Source of the DNA: Cecembia rubra
Lineage (GTDB): Bacteria; Bacteroidota; Bacteroidia; Cytophagales; Cyclobacteriaceae
Length of the DNA: 64,000 nt
Assembly: GCF_003014575.1 (NCBI RefSeq)
Contig: NZ_PYGF01000001.1
Span: 620,001-684,000, forward strand
Direction of reading: 5' to 3'
Position numbers and translations under genes: made by a program. The stretch's first letter is position 1, and the number at the start of each line of letters is the position of its first letter. This document shows, piece after piece, positions 36,385-45,695 of this stretch. The notes under the pieces were generated by a model that worked only from the letters and a program-made list of their open reading frames with translations, made no database searches and was not told the origin of the DNA.

Positions 36385-37855
36385 CGTAATTTTTCATTTT
36401 GAATACCAATTGGGTTCTGAGCTCATATAGTTTTTCTTCCAGCCCCACTGGATATATATGGGGATTAACAAAGCGCTTATGGGCTTTGTCAAATAAGGCA
36501 AGATTTCTTTCTGAATTTTTCTTTATCTGATGGATGTCCGGACTTTCATACACTTTTTGTCCATTGATAAAGATTGGCTTGAGTAAAAATTCCTCATCTA
36601 ATCCGATTGTATTGATTTTCTTTCTTTTCGTTGGATCTACAGGATCAATGATAATATATTGGGCAGAAGTAAGGTCCTCCCCTTCCAGGTAAATCATATC
36701 TGCAATAGCTTTTCCATTTTTGGAAAACCTGATAGCATTTTGAATTCCGGGTATATTGATTTTGATAGATTGTTGGGAAACTTTCACTTTGGGTTCCCAT
36801 TCACCTTTATCGTTTTTGATTGCAGCCAACTTATATACCGCACCCAGGGCAGGTTGGTCATATGCAGTTACCAGCTTGGTCCCTACTCCCCAAACATTGA
36901 TTGAAGCTTCCTGCATTTTAAGAGAGGTAATGATTTGCTCATCCAGGTCATTAGATGCCACAATTTTGACATCTGGAAAACCTGCTGCATCTAACATTTC
37001 CCGGGCAATGTTACTGTAATAGGCCAAATCCCCTGAGTCAATTCTAACACCAATCATTTCTTTTCCGCTTTCCCGGAGCAGTTTACCCACTTCAATGGCA
37101 TTCCTGACCCCGTTGATGGTATCGTAGGTATCTACCAAGAAAACACATTTATCGGGGAAAGCCTCGGCATAAGCTTTAAATGCCTCCAGTTCTGTATCGA
37201 ATGACATGATCCAACTGTGTGCATGTGTCCCAGAAACCGGAATTCCAAATAATTTGCCAGCCATAACATTGCTGGTAGAAGCGCAGCCTCCAATGTAAGC
37301 TGCCCTACTGGCCGCCAATGCACCATCTATTCCCTGGGCTCTTCTTAATCCAAACTCAAGTACAGCATCACCTTTAGCCGCATATACAATTCTCGCTGCT
37401 TTGGTTGCGATAAGCGTCTGAAAATTGATAATATTAAGCAATGGTGTCTCTAATAACTGGCATTGGACAAGAGGGCCTTTAATCCTAAGTAATGGTAAAT
37501 GGGGAAAAACAACCGTACCTTCTTCAACAGCTTCCATATCACAGGAGAACTCCATACTTTGAAGATAATCAATAAATGCAGGTTCAAATGTAGCTGATCC
37601 ATCAGCATTTCGCATCTCTTTCAGGTACTTCAGATCGTCCTGCTCAAATTTAAAATTACTACAGAAATCAATGATATAATCCAGACCAGCAGCTAAGGTA
37701 TATCCCCCCTGAAAAGGATTTTTTCTGAAGAATAAATTAAAAACTGCTTCTTCTTCCGCTTTACCTGATTTCCAGTAAGCATAAGCCATAGTTAACTGGT
37801 AAAAATCTGTCAAAAGGGTTAGTGAGCCTCGATAAAGATCTTTGGTGATTTTCAT
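36374..37855 (-). CDS. pncB: Nicotinate phosphoribosyltransferase
   Basis: A 493-residue enzyme that condenses nicotinate with PRPP to give nicotinate mononucleotide, helped by ATP hydrolysis. Family landmarks are LTDFYQLTMAYAYWKSGK near the N terminus, EFGLRRAQGIDGALAASRAA, the conserved His of GIPVSGTHAHSWIMSF, IRIDSGDLAYYS-type (here VRIDSGDLAYYS) and IVASNDLDE. It is first in the pncB-prs-pncA run, and its stop region overlaps the prs start by 11 bases. Length is normal for the longer bacterial form. Confidence 0.94.
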   Translation of the reverse strand: MKITKDLYRGSLTLLTDFYQLTMAYAYWKSGKAEEEAVFNLFFRKNPFQGGYTLAAGLDYIIDFCSNFKFEQDDLKYLKEMRNADGSATFEPAFIDYLQSMEFSCDMEAVEEGTVVFPHLPLLRIKGPLVQCQLLETPLLNIINFQTLIATKAARIVYAAKGDAVLEFGLRRAQGIDGALAASRAAYIGGCASTSNVMAGKLFGIPVSGTHAHSWIMSFDTELEAFKAYAEAFPDKCVFLVDTYDTINGVRNAIEVGKLLRESGKEMIGVRIDSGDLAYYSNIAREMLDAAGFPDVKIVASNDLDEQIITSLKMQEASINVWGVGTKLVTAYDQPALGAVYKLAAIKNDKGEWEPKVKVSQQSIKINIPGIQNAIRFSKNGKAIADMIYLEGEDLTSAQYIIIDPVDPTKRKKINTIGLDEEFLLKPIFINGQKVYESPDIHQIKKNSERNLALFDKAHKRFVNPHIYPVGLEEKLYELRTQLVFKMKNYDGA

Positions 37856-38126
37856 TTCTTGCTAAAGTAAAAGTCAAAATTAAGGGATTAGCCTGGTTTG
37901 TATCAAAGAATCCTAAAAACCTTTATCAAACTTTGGCAAATAGTTTATTCGCCATTCAGTTTTGCGAAGTTCTGAGAGTAAAAAATACCAAAATTTCAGA
38001 TTTATGCTACAAAGTTTGGACTATTAACCCAATCGAAGGTAAGAATTTTAGTTTGGGTAAATTTTTTGCTTAACAGGTATTACTGAACATTAATCAAAAA
38101 TTATCAACCAACTTAACTAAGAAATT

Positions 38127-38903
38127 ATGAAAAAATCCACAATGATCAATTTACTCGCGGTGGCTACTGGAATGTTACTTCTGTTTTCCTGTACTTATGA
38201 AACTGAAGTGCCATTACCAGGAACTGTCAGCGTAGATGTTGAATTTGCTATAGTCGAAGATGACATTCCAACCTCTAATGCGAGAGTATTGGAAGCGCTA
38301 TTCATTGAAGAGGCTACCATGAATGTGAGAAAATTAGACGTTAAAGTACTGGGTAGATTGCCAGTTGGGTCTGATATTGATCGTAACTTTTCCTATGATT
38401 TTCCAGATCTGAGGCCTATTATTTACCGCAATACACCAGAGGGTCATGAAATCAATCTTGTCATGCCAAGAGCAGTTTATAGGCAAGTCATGTTTGATTT
38501 GGAGATTGAAAGTAATGAAACGTCTCCTGCGGCTTCTTTATCAGGTACCTTTAGTGCCGGTTCACTCCAAGATGTTCCAGTAAAATTTGAGTTTTGGGAC
38601 CAAAGTTTCCAAGTCGATGGCAAACTTGAAGCAAAAGACAGCAATAATGTACTGGAATTTGACCAGGTACAAGAGGCCACATTAATGGTTGAGCTATATG
38701 CTAAAAACTGGTTTAAGGATGTTGGGATGGAGAGAATAGAACAAGCAGAAATGGTGGATGGTGTTATTCTCATCAATCCTGAGCACAATGTTGAAATTTA
38801 TGAAATAGTGAAATCCAAGATTTATGAACTTGCAAAAGGGCAGCTCATGATCAGGATTCAGCAGAAAGGAAAACCAAATAAACCAGGGAATTCCGGTAAA
38901 TAA
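38127..38903 (+). CDS. Lipoprotein of unknown function
   Basis: A 258-residue protein with a lipoprotein signal (MLLLFSC, Cys22). I do not recognise the family. The mature part is mostly beta-like with segments RKLDVKVLGRLPVGSD, FDLEIESNETSPAASLSGTF and VPVKFEFWDQSFQVDGKL, ending in a helix and a polar Lys/Pro/Gly tail. It may be an envelope protein exposed on the periplasmic or outer face. It is monocistronic with its own 270-base upstream region and converges on a DMT transporter gene. Confidence 0.65.
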   Translation: MKKSTMINLLAVATGMLLLFSCTYETEVPLPGTVSVDVEFAIVEDDIPTSNARVLEALFIEEATMNVRKLDVKVLGRLPVGSDIDRNFSYDFPDLRPIIYRNTPEGHEINLVMPRAVYRQVMFDLEIESNETSPAASLSGTFSAGSLQDVPVKFEFWDQSFQVDGKLEAKDSNNVLEFDQVQEATLMVELYAKNWFKDVGMERIEQAEMVDGVILINPEHNVEIYEIVKSKIYELAKGQLMIRIQQKGKPNKPGNSGK

Positions 38904-38911
38904 GAATAACT

Positions 38912-38976
38912 CGCCTCTGCCATCTTTTTAAAAGACTTTAAAATTGTTTTTTGGGTTAGCGATAATGGCAGGGGCG
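38912..38976. repeat. 12-bp inverted repeat between convergent genes
   Basis: CGCCTCTGCCAT (38912-38923) and ATGGCAGGGGCG (38965-38976) are complementary over twelve positions with one G-T pair, separated by 41 bases. It fills the gap between the lipoprotein stop and the DMT transporter stop. It could fold as a large hairpin that ends both transcripts, but there is no good T run next to it, so a classical terminator is not proven. Confidence 0.5.
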
Positions 38977-38981
38977 ATTAT

Positions 38982-39812
38982 TTACTTTTTGGAGGCCACA
39001 TTTAAAAGTACACCCGCCAATACCAATAGCATACCGGAAAAAGTGATCAGGGTAAATGTCTCCTCAAAAATAAAAAACCCAAATCCTAATGCATAGACAA
39101 TCCCCAAATAACTTAGGCTCGCCACATTCGATAATTGGGAATTTTGATAAGCCAGAGTCATAAAATATTGGGCGAATTGGGTCAATATGCCAACGGCCAA
39201 CAAAATCAACCAATCCCAACCAACAGGCATTACCCAAACAAAATAGGACACTATGGACACTATTGGAACAGTGATTAAGGGAAAGTAAAACATAATGACC
39301 AAGGGATGCTCCCTATTGTTTATTTTACGTATAAGGTTGTATGCTAAGCCCATAGCCATAGCTCCAATCAAACCAATTCCTAAATCTATTGCTGAAATCC
39401 TAGGGTCAAACCCCTCAATGATAACAACCCCCGTAAATGACAATCCAAAGAATAAGAACTGGATAGGCCTTACTTTCTCTTTAACTATGAAAATTCCCAA
39501 AATAGTTGTAAAAACAGGAGCCAAATAATTAATGGTCACTGCCGAAGCAAGGGGAATAGATTGAAGGTTGTAAAAAAATGAAATCAGACCTATAGAACCG
39601 ACCATTCCTCTCAATACGAGCAGTTTCTTATGCGTTCCAAAAACAGGGACATTTGATTTTTTAAGTAAAAAATAAGTTAAGATCAAACTGAATACAGACC
39701 TGAAAAGAATAATTTCAATAGCTGGAATATGTGACACCAGCTTTACAGATACATTCATCAGGGAAAAAAGTACCCCTGCCAGCAACATGTGTTGAATACT
39801 GCGATTTGACAA
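38982..39812 (-). CDS. EamA/DMT-family membrane transporter
   Basis: A 276-residue drug/metabolite transporter-superfamily protein with about ten hydrophobic helices in two EamA repeats. Recognisable parts are LFSLMNVSVKLVS, AIEIILFRSVFSLI, LASAVTINYLAPVFTTILG and, in the second half, FMTLAYQNSQLSNVASLSYLGIV. Members export or import small metabolites; no substrate can be named. It lies downstream of the LolD-like ATPase gene on the same strand, 93 bases apart, so co-transcription is possible but a functional link is unlikely. Confidence 0.88.
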   Translation of the reverse strand: MSNRSIQHMLLAGVLFSLMNVSVKLVSHIPAIEIILFRSVFSLILTYFLLKKSNVPVFGTHKKLLVLRGMVGSIGLISFFYNLQSIPLASAVTINYLAPVFTTILGIFIVKEKVRPIQFLFFGLSFTGVVIIEGFDPRISAIDLGIGLIGAMAMGLAYNLIRKINNREHPLVIMFYFPLITVPIVSIVSYFVWVMPVGWDWLILLAVGILTQFAQYFMTLAYQNSQLSNVASLSYLGIVYALGFGFFIFEETFTLITFSGMLLVLAGVLLNVASKK

Positions 39813-39905
39813 GTCATTAAGAGTTTAATCCGGCTGGATGGTGCATATTGTAATCCCAGGAAAATAAATTGTAATGTTGATAAATTAAACGAAAGCAGTA
39901 CTTCT

Positions 39906-40583
39906 TTATTTAACCTGTATATTTCTGTCCATGGACAAAATAGTTCCATCTTGCATGGTAAGGGTTCTGTCAGCCATTTTTGCCAGCTCTTGGTTATGGG
40001 TAACAATAACGAAAGTCTGTCCAAAATTTTCCCTTAAAGTAAAAAAAAGCTCATGGAGGGATTGCGCATTATGAGAATCCAGGTTTCCGCTTGGTTCATC
40101 TGCAAATATTATTTTTGGATCATTGATCAGGGCTCTTGCCACTGCGACCCTTTGCTGTTCACCTCCGGAAAGTTCTGAAGGCTTATGGCCTAATCTGCCT
40201 GAAAAACCCAGGAGATCGGCCAATTCTGCTGCTCTTTTTCTTAAAGCTGTATCAGACTTTTGGGCAATTAAACCAGGAATGATGATGTTTTCTTCTGCAG
40301 TAAACTCAGGAAGCAAATTATGAAACTGAAAAATAAATCCAATTTGGGAATTTCTGAAATCCGCCAATTTATCTCCTTTTAATTTAGAAATAAGTGTTTC
40401 ATCTATCCAGACATCACCTTTGTCCGCTTGATCAAGTGTACCGAGGATATGCAAAAGTGTACTTTTCCCTGCACCGGAAGCTCCCACAATTGAAACTACT
40501 TCATTTTTAAATATTTCCACATCTACTCCTTTGAGTACATGTAAGTCTCCGTAGAATTTTTGAATTCCTTTTGCCTTCAGCAT
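39906..40583 (-). CDS. lolD: LolD/MacB-type ABC transporter ATP-binding protein
   Basis: A 225-residue ABC ATPase. Walker A is GASGAGKST, the signature is [15 protein letters not shown], Walker B is [12 protein letters not shown] and the switch His is in VIVTHNQ. The [17 protein letters not shown] segment after the Q loop is characteristic of the LolD/MacB group, which powers extraction of lipoproteins or other envelope substrates from the inner membrane. No permease gene is adjacent, so its partner (for example LolC/E) must be elsewhere. The LolD name is therefore a best fit, not proven. Confidence 0.85.
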   Translation of the reverse strand: MLKAKGIQKFYGDLHVLKGVDVEIFKNEVVSIVGASGAGKSTLLHILGTLDQADKGDVWIDETLISKLKGDKLADFRNSQIGFIFQFHNLLPEFTAEENIIIPGLIAQKSDTALRKRAAELADLLGFSGRLGHKPSELSGGEQQRVAVARALINDPKIIFADEPSGNLDSHNAQSLHELFFTLRENFGQTFVIVTHNQELAKMADRTLTMQDGTILSMDRNIQVK

Positions 40584-40721
40584 GCTTCTATTCTTTGCCT
40601 GCTAATTTAATTACCTCTTGTATAAAAAGGTTCAAAAATGGGATATATTTCCCAAAAAGAGCAATGCTTGACTTGAAAAATCAAACACAAGCACTTAACT
40701 TCGGGCAAAAATTTCACAAGG

Positions 40722-41933
40722 ATGAATATACACGAATATCAAGCAAAAGAACTTTTGAAAGGCTATGGTGTTAGAATTCAGGAAGGTATCGTTGCAGATA
40801 CCCCCGAAGCAGCACTTGAAGCAGCAAAAAAACTGAATGCAGAAACCGGAACTTCCTGGTATGTGATCAAAGCCCAAATCCACGCTGGAGGCAGAGGTAA
40901 GGGTAAAGTCAAAGAAACGGATTCCAATGGTGTAGTTTTAGCCAAAAAGCTTGAAGATGTCCCTGAAAAAGCAAAAAACATCCTTGGAGGAACTTTGGTG
41001 ACCATCCAAACTGGCGCTGAAGGAAAAAAAGTAAATAAGATATTGGTAGCTGAGGATGTTTATTATCCTGGAGCTTCCGAACCAAAAGAATATTACCTAT
41101 CCATCCTATTGGACAGAGCTAAAGGATCTAATGTCATAATGGCTTCTACTGAAGGTGGTATGGATATAGAGGAAGTCGCTGAAAAGCACCCTGAGAAAAT
41201 CATCAAAGAATGGGTTGATCCAAAAATTGGCTTACAGGGATTCCAGGCAAGAAAGGTTGCATTCAAGCTTGGTTTGGAAGGTAATGCATTTAAAGAAATG
41301 GTAAAATTTATAACGTCTCTTTACAATGCTTATATCGGATCAGATGCTTCTCAATTTGAAATCAATCCGGTATTAAAAACTTCTGATGACAAGATTCTTG
41401 CTGTAGATGCCAAAGTAAATTTGGACGACAACGCATTGTACAGACACAAAGATCTGGCTGATCTCAGAGACCTTGCAGAAGAGGACCCATTGGAAGTGGA
41501 AGCTGGAAAATCTGGCTTGAATTACGTCAAACTGGACGGAAATGTGGGTTGTATGGTAAATGGTGCGGGTCTTGCTATGGCTACCATGGATATGATCAAA
41601 TTATCAGGTGGAGAACCAGCCAACTTCCTTGACGTAGGAGGTGGAGCCAATGCCACAACTGTTGAAGCTGGCTTCCGAATTATCTTACAAGATCCAAACG
41701 TAAAAGCTATTTTAATTAACGTTTTTGGTGGTATTGTAAGATGTGACAGGATTGCCAATGGTGTCGTTGAAGCATATAAATCAATCGGTAATATCCCAGT
41801 TCCAATCATTGTAAGACTTCAGGGAACAAATGCTGAGGAAGGAGCAAGAATCATCGATGAATCTGGATTAAAAGTTTCTTCAGCCATCACTTTGAAGGAA
41901 GCAGCGGAGAAAGTTAGGGCCGCCATTTCATAA
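40722..41933 (+). CDS. sucC: Succinyl-CoA synthetase (ADP-forming) beta subunit
   Basis: A 403-residue ATP-grasp subunit of the TCA-cycle enzyme that makes ATP or GTP from succinyl-CoA. Landmarks are [40 protein letters not shown] and [19 protein letters not shown] with the C-terminal [14 protein letters not shown]. The alpha subunit (sucD) is not adjacent, as is common in Bacteroidota. A tRNA-Arg gene follows 37 bases later on the same strand. Confidence 0.96.
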   Translation: MNIHEYQAKELLKGYGVRIQEGIVADTPEAALEAAKKLNAETGTSWYVIKAQIHAGGRGKGKVKETDSNGVVLAKKLEDVPEKAKNILGGTLVTIQTGAEGKKVNKILVAEDVYYPGASEPKEYYLSILLDRAKGSNVIMASTEGGMDIEEVAEKHPEKIIKEWVDPKIGLQGFQARKVAFKLGLEGNAFKEMVKFITSLYNAYIGSDASQFEINPVLKTSDDKILAVDAKVNLDDNALYRHKDLADLRDLAEEDPLEVEAGKSGLNYVKLDGNVGCMVNGAGLAMATMDMIKLSGGEPANFLDVGGGANATTVEAGFRIILQDPNVKAILINVFGGIVRCDRIANGVVEAYKSIGNIPVPIIVRLQGTNAEEGARIIDESGLKVSSAITLKEAAEKVRAAIS

Positions 41934-41970
41934 ATAAATCTGACCGGCTCATCACGGGCCGTTCATTACC

Positions 41971-42044
41971 GCACCTGTAGTTCAACTGGATAGAATATCG
42001 GATTTCGGCTCCGAGGGTTGAGGGTTCGAATCCTTCCGGGTGCA
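41971..42044 (+). tRNA. tRNA-Arg (anticodon TCG)
   Basis: A 74-base cloverleaf. The acceptor stem GCACCTG pairs with CGGGTGC followed by discriminator A; the D arm starts GTTC and ends GAAT; the anticodon stem TCGGA/TCCGA encloses loop TTTCGGC with anticodon TCG, which decodes CGA/CGN arginine; the T arm is GAGGG-TTCGAAT-CCTTC. CCA is not encoded. It lies just past sucC and is followed by a terminator. Confidence 0.95.
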
Positions 42045-42049
42045 CAAGA

Positions 42050-42078
42050 AGCCTTTTGCTTTTGCAAAGGGCTTTTTT
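42050..42078 (+). terminator. Rho-independent terminator after tRNA-Arg
   Basis: AGCCTTTTGC (42050-42059) pairs with GCAAAGGGCT (42064-42073) with one G-U pair and a TTTT loop, followed by a T run to 42078. It starts five bases past the tRNA. Confidence 0.85.
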
Positions 42079-42186
42079 ATTTCTAACTAGCTGATTTTTA
42101 TCATGTTTTTTGATGATTCGGGATAGTATATATTTTTTCAAACTACTCTACCTTTATATAAATAAACAACCAAACCCCTGACAGTC

Positions 42187-43023
42187 ATGAAAAAGATACT
42201 TGTTCCTACCGATTTTTCTACCTGTGCCAAAGCAGCTGAAAATTATGCTTTCATGTTGGCAAAAAAAATACAGGCAGAACTGATATTTATCCATGTCGTG
42301 ATTACACCTGTGGACTGGACAAAATTGACAAAAGAGCAGGAGAACTTCTTCCCTGATACCAAGATTGCCATATCAAAAGCTAAAGACCAGTTGAACGAAT
42401 TGGTTGATCAAGCAGAAAATGAAGGCCTTTCTGCAAGGAAAATATTGGTTTACAATGATGGAAATGAAAAAATCCACAAGTATGTAGGGGCTGAACAAAT
42501 TGATTTGGTTGTTATGGGTTCCCATGGACAATATGGATTCAGAGACCATATTCTGGGTACCAATACATATAGTATGTTAAGAAGGGCTGACGTCCCAGTT
42601 TTTGTAATCAAAGAAAATAATCCTAAAGTAGAGTTGGAAAACCTTGTATTTGCGACCAACTTCAATGAAGAAACCGGCGAATCTTTTAGGACTGTAGAGA
42701 AGCTATCTGAACTTTTCGGCATAAAACTAAAAGTACTATTTGTGAATACTCCAACCTACTTTATGGAAACCAATGACATCATGAATATTGGAAAATCTTA
42801 TTTAAAGGATTTCGGTAATTATGCATACGATATACATATCATTGATGCATTCAAAGAGGAAAGAGGAATATTACAATTTGCCGAAAAATCGAAAGCAGAT
42901 GGAATTGCCTTGGTTACCTCAGGTAAATCAGATTTAATCCAATATTTCTCACCAAGTGTAACTGAAAACCTTATCACAATGACAGATTTACCTGTCATTA
43001 GTATTAGAAAAAGTAAAATTTAA
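42187..43023 (+). CDS. Tandem universal stress protein
   Basis: A 278-residue protein with two UspA domains (about 1-140 and 148-278). The first half has the start MKKILVPTDFSTCAKAAENYA and a full ATP-binding motif G-2x-G-9x-G-T in MGSHG...LGTNTYSML, so it probably binds ATP. The second half (LENLVFATNFNEETGESF ...) has lost that motif, ending ITMTDLPVISIRK. Tandem Usp proteins respond to starvation and other stresses; the exact partner is unknown. It is monocistronic with a strong terminator behind it. Confidence 0.9.
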   Translation: MKKILVPTDFSTCAKAAENYAFMLAKKIQAELIFIHVVITPVDWTKLTKEQENFFPDTKIAISKAKDQLNELVDQAENEGLSARKILVYNDGNEKIHKYVGAEQIDLVVMGSHGQYGFRDHILGTNTYSMLRRADVPVFVIKENNPKVELENLVFATNFNEETGESFRTVEKLSELFGIKLKVLFVNTPTYFMETNDIMNIGKSYLKDFGNYAYDIHIIDAFKEERGILQFAEKSKADGIALVTSGKSDLIQYFSPSVTENLITMTDLPVISIRKSKI

Positions 43024-43050
43024 AGCTTTAAATAATTCCCGTGAACAAAA

Positions 43051-43079
43051 AAACAACCAATTCTTTGGTTGTTTTTTTT
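43051..43079. terminator. Bidirectional terminator after the universal stress gene
   Basis: AACAACCAA (43052-43060) pairs with TTGGTTGTT (43065-43073) around a four-base loop. There is an A run before and a T run after (to 43079), so it can end transcripts from either side, including the minus-strand DUF3078 gene further right. Confidence 0.8.
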
Positions 43080-43220
43080 ATGCTAAATAAAAAAGCAGGA
43101 GAAAATCCCCTGCCCTTTATATGAAAACTAAACCAACTATTATTTAACTACCACAATTGAAACAAAAATAGCACATAAAAACAAAATTCAAAATATTTTA
43201 AAAAATTCCTCTGCCAACAC

Positions 43221-44120
43221 CTACTTTTTATTACCTACTTTATACAAAATTCCCAATGCAAGTGCCTGGCTGAATTGGATATTGGTATCCATATCAATGT
43301 CATACACATTGATACTTGTAAAAGTCACATCTACATACTTGGTTATTTTGGCAACTAAGGTTAGATCCAACCTATGGTCAATGGTTTTGAATGCCAAAGT
43401 CTCATAATTGGCAAACATTTGGTACCTGGTATTCAGGGTAAGATTTTCCCCAAGGCTCTTGCTATAGGTCATAAATAGTTGAAAAGCCAGCCATTCTGTC
43501 CTTACCTTACTCCCAATAGGCACCCCATAGTTAGTAGGTACATTATCCGCTATGGAAGGATCAGAAACAAATGTAAGTCTAGGGGAAAAGGGTGCTAATC
43601 TTAAATTAAATTCATCATTAGGAATATATTCAAAACCTAAGCCAGTGGTAAGAAAAGCGGGTGAAAAAAATCCAGAAATCCGTAGCGGATCATCCCCAGA
43701 ATAATCAAACCCATCAGTAAATTGGGTTATGAAATTCAAGGAAGCAAAATACCCCCACTTTTCTGAAAATTTATATCCTGCTTTTGAATCAAAAAAAATC
43801 CGGTCATTGGATTTTCTTAAGTCCTGACCTTCATTTCTAACTAATCCATAGATCAATTCAAGCTGGTTGGTCCAGGAATATTTACCTTTCCGGTAGTTTG
43901 ACTTTCCTGTAACCAATGTGCCAAATGCAACAGAATTGACACCTCCTGCTTTCCAGTTACCGCTAAAGGCTGCTTGATTGAAATTAAAGCCTACACTTAA
44001 CTCTGAATCCCAAAACTTGATTTCCTTGATGCTTGAAGGAACTGTATCTTGTTGAGCTTCTTCTTGTGCAAAACTGAAATTGAAGACAAAAAGTAAACAA
44101 AACGTAAATATTTTTTTCAT
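43221..44120 (-). CDS. DUF3078 family secreted beta-barrel-like protein
   Basis: A 299-residue protein with a signal peptide (ends SFAQ, residue 19). The mature chain holds the DUF3078 pattern: FNFNQAAFSGNWKAGGVNSVAFG, WTNQLELIYGLVRNEGQDLRKSNDRIFFDSKAGYKF-type strands, then TEWLAFQLFMTYSKSLGENLTL. It is probably an outer-membrane barrel, common in Bacteroidota and of unknown function. It is alone on its strand; the universal-stress terminator lies behind it. Confidence 0.8.
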   Translation of the reverse strand: MKKIFTFCLLFVFNFSFAQEEAQQDTVPSSIKEIKFWDSELSVGFNFNQAAFSGNWKAGGVNSVAFGTLVTGKSNYRKGKYSWTNQLELIYGLVRNEGQDLRKSNDRIFFDSKAGYKFSEKWGYFASLNFITQFTDGFDYSGDDPLRISGFFSPAFLTTGLGFEYIPNDEFNLRLAPFSPRLTFVSDPSIADNVPTNYGVPIGSKVRTEWLAFQLFMTYSKSLGENLTLNTRYQMFANYETLAFKTIDHRLDLTLVAKITKYVDVTFTSINVYDIDMDTNIQFSQALALGILYKVGNKK

Positions 44121-44276
44121 AATAATATGGGTTTAGAATAAAAACTGATCTAATATAATTTTTTATTGGAACAAAATTACTGTCCGATTTTAAGTAAAAA
44201 GTCAATTTAGCTAGTTTGGAAAACATTTTCTAATATAGTTACCGTTATTAGAAATAGATCATTATCCGAATGCCTA

Positions 44277-44846
44277 ATGAAAACTAACATGCAAAGGTTC
44301 CAAATTATTGGTATGCTCATTTTGTTCACTTCTTGTAGCTCCATTGAAATATTCAAAGAAAAAACGGAGTTTAAGCCTTATAAAAGATACCAGAATTTTG
44401 TAATATTAAACAATGAGGTAGGGCTAAAGGGATTCAATGACGATTTTCTAAATGCTATGGTAGGCGATGGCTTAAAAGTAGCACTAGAGAAAACAGGTAT
44501 GAATTATGAAACAAACAATCCTGATTTAGTAGTCAGGTTTACCTCGAATGAAGACCTTAGGCAGCGTGAAGTATTTAACAATATGTATCCTATGTGGGGT
44601 TGGAGGGTTTGGGATCCATTTATGTTTGATCCCAGGTTCAATAACCGGCAAATGTACTCGACCAGAAATTATGAACTACTTCAATTGATCGTTGATTTCA
44701 TTGATCCCAAAAATGACAAGATTTTAATGCAACTAACGGCAGTATCAGAGGTACATCAATCCCGTGAAAAGAAAAAGAAACTGGAAAAATCCGTTGAAAA
44801 AATCGTGGAAACTTATGTTACCCATATGGACTATAACTTACCTTAA
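44277..44846 (+). CDS. DUF4136 family lipoprotein
   Basis: A 189-residue lipoprotein (lipobox LFTSCSS, Cys near residue 20). The family pattern is seen in YKRYQNFVILNN, NPDLVVRFTSNED and a C-terminal LLQLIVDFIDPKNDKILMQLTAVSEV. DUF4136 proteins are envelope lipoproteins of unknown function in Bacteroidota. It starts a small plus-strand run with the DUF962 gene 12 bases downstream. Confidence 0.8.
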   Translation: MKTNMQRFQIIGMLILFTSCSSIEIFKEKTEFKPYKRYQNFVILNNEVGLKGFNDDFLNAMVGDGLKVALEKTGMNYETNNPDLVVRFTSNEDLRQREVFNNMYPMWGWRVWDPFMFDPRFNNRQMYSTRNYELLQLIVDFIDPKNDKILMQLTAVSEVHQSREKKKKLEKSVEKIVETYVTHMDYNLP

Positions 44847-44858
44847 CCCAACCTGATT

Positions 44859-45176
44859 ATGGAAAACAATTTCAAAAGCTTAAAAGAGTTTTATCCCTTT
44901 TACTTATCGGAGCATCAGAACCCAACAAGCAGGAAATTACACTTTATTGGAACTGCATTACTATTTGTTATTTTGGCCACAGCTATATTTTTTGATAATT
45001 ATTGGTATCTATGGCTATTGCCTGTGATTGGTTATGGATTTGCATGGGTTGGTCATTTCTTTTTTGAAAAAAACAAACCAGCCACATTTAAACATCCATT
45101 TTACAGTCTTGCCTCCGACTTTGTTTTATTTTTTCAACTCCTTAGTGGAAAGGAAAAATTTAATCCAAAAAAATAA
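44859..45176 (+). CDS. DUF962/Mpo1-like membrane protein
   Basis: A 105-residue membrane protein. The family motif with a conserved His (YLSEHQNPTSRKLHFIGTALL) and WVGHFFFEKNKPATFKHPFYSLASDF match DUF962, whose yeast member Mpo1 is an iron-dependent dioxygenase acting on 2-hydroxy fatty acids. Two or three hydrophobic segments are visible. Whether the bacterial protein has that reaction is unknown. It follows the DUF4136 lipoprotein by 12 bases. Confidence 0.85.
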   Translation: MENNFKSLKEFYPFYLSEHQNPTSRKLHFIGTALLFVILATAIFFDNYWYLWLLPVIGYGFAWVGHFFFEKNKPATFKHPFYSLASDFVLFFQLLSGKEKFNPKK

Positions 45177-45207
45177 GTATGAAATGCAAAAAAAGAGATT
45201 TAAAGTG

Positions 45208-45237
45208 TTGTAAATAAATTTTTATCCATTACCTTTG
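45208..45237 (+). promoter_or_regulatory. Bacteroidota-type promoter before the receiver gene
   Basis: TACCTTTG (45230-45237) matches the TAnnTTTG -7 element exactly, and TTG (45208-45210) lies 19 bases upstream as a -33 element. The start codon is 37 bases further on. Confidence 0.6.
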
Positions 45238-45273
45238 TTAAGATAAACTAATAGTCTTAGCCCTATAACCCAA

Positions 45274-45630
45274 ATGGTAAGGATAGTTCTTATAGATGAT
45301 GATCCGATAAGTACCTTTGTTACGGAAAAATTAATTTCCAAGAACATCAAGGTTCCTTTTCAGATTTACAAATACAGTAATGCCATCAACGCATTGAAAG
45401 AGATTCCTGAAATTGAACCTAATTATCTTTTTTTGGACCTCAATATGCCTGAAATGACAGGATGGGATTTCCTTGAAGAGTTTCACCCTGAAAATAACAG
45501 TCCTGAAGTTTATATTCTAAGCAGTTCGGTTGATGAAAGGGACATAGACAAGGCAAGTAACTATTCATTGGTAAAAAAATACCTTTCAAAACCACTGGTT
45601 AAAAAATATATCAAGACCATCTTCCATTGA
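45274..45630 (+). CDS. Stand-alone response regulator (CheY-like receiver)
   Basis: A 118-residue receiver domain with no output domain. The acidic pocket is IDDDP, the phosphoacceptor is Asp55 (YLFLDLNMPEMTGWDF), and the switch residues are seen in ILSSSVDERD and KYLSKPL (Lys). Such proteins relay phosphate or act by protein contacts. No histidine kinase is adjacent, so its partner is elsewhere. It is preceded by a canonical promoter (45208-45237), so it is transcribed alone. Confidence 0.9.
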   Translation: MVRIVLIDDDPISTFVTEKLISKNIKVPFQIYKYSNAINALKEIPEIEPNYLFLDLNMPEMTGWDFLEEFHPENNSPEVYILSSSVDERDIDKASNYSLVKKYLSKPLVKKYIKTIFH

Positions 45631-45695
45631 TGGACTTTTTTTTTACTTTACTTTTTATTAATTTGGTTAAACACCCAGCTAAAACATTTTGTTAA

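Noticed and set aside
41914-42141. 75-codon minus-strand frame reading HPEGFEPSTLGAEIRYS
   Set aside because: It is the reverse-strand translation of the tRNA-Arg gene and its surroundings, a well-known artefact.
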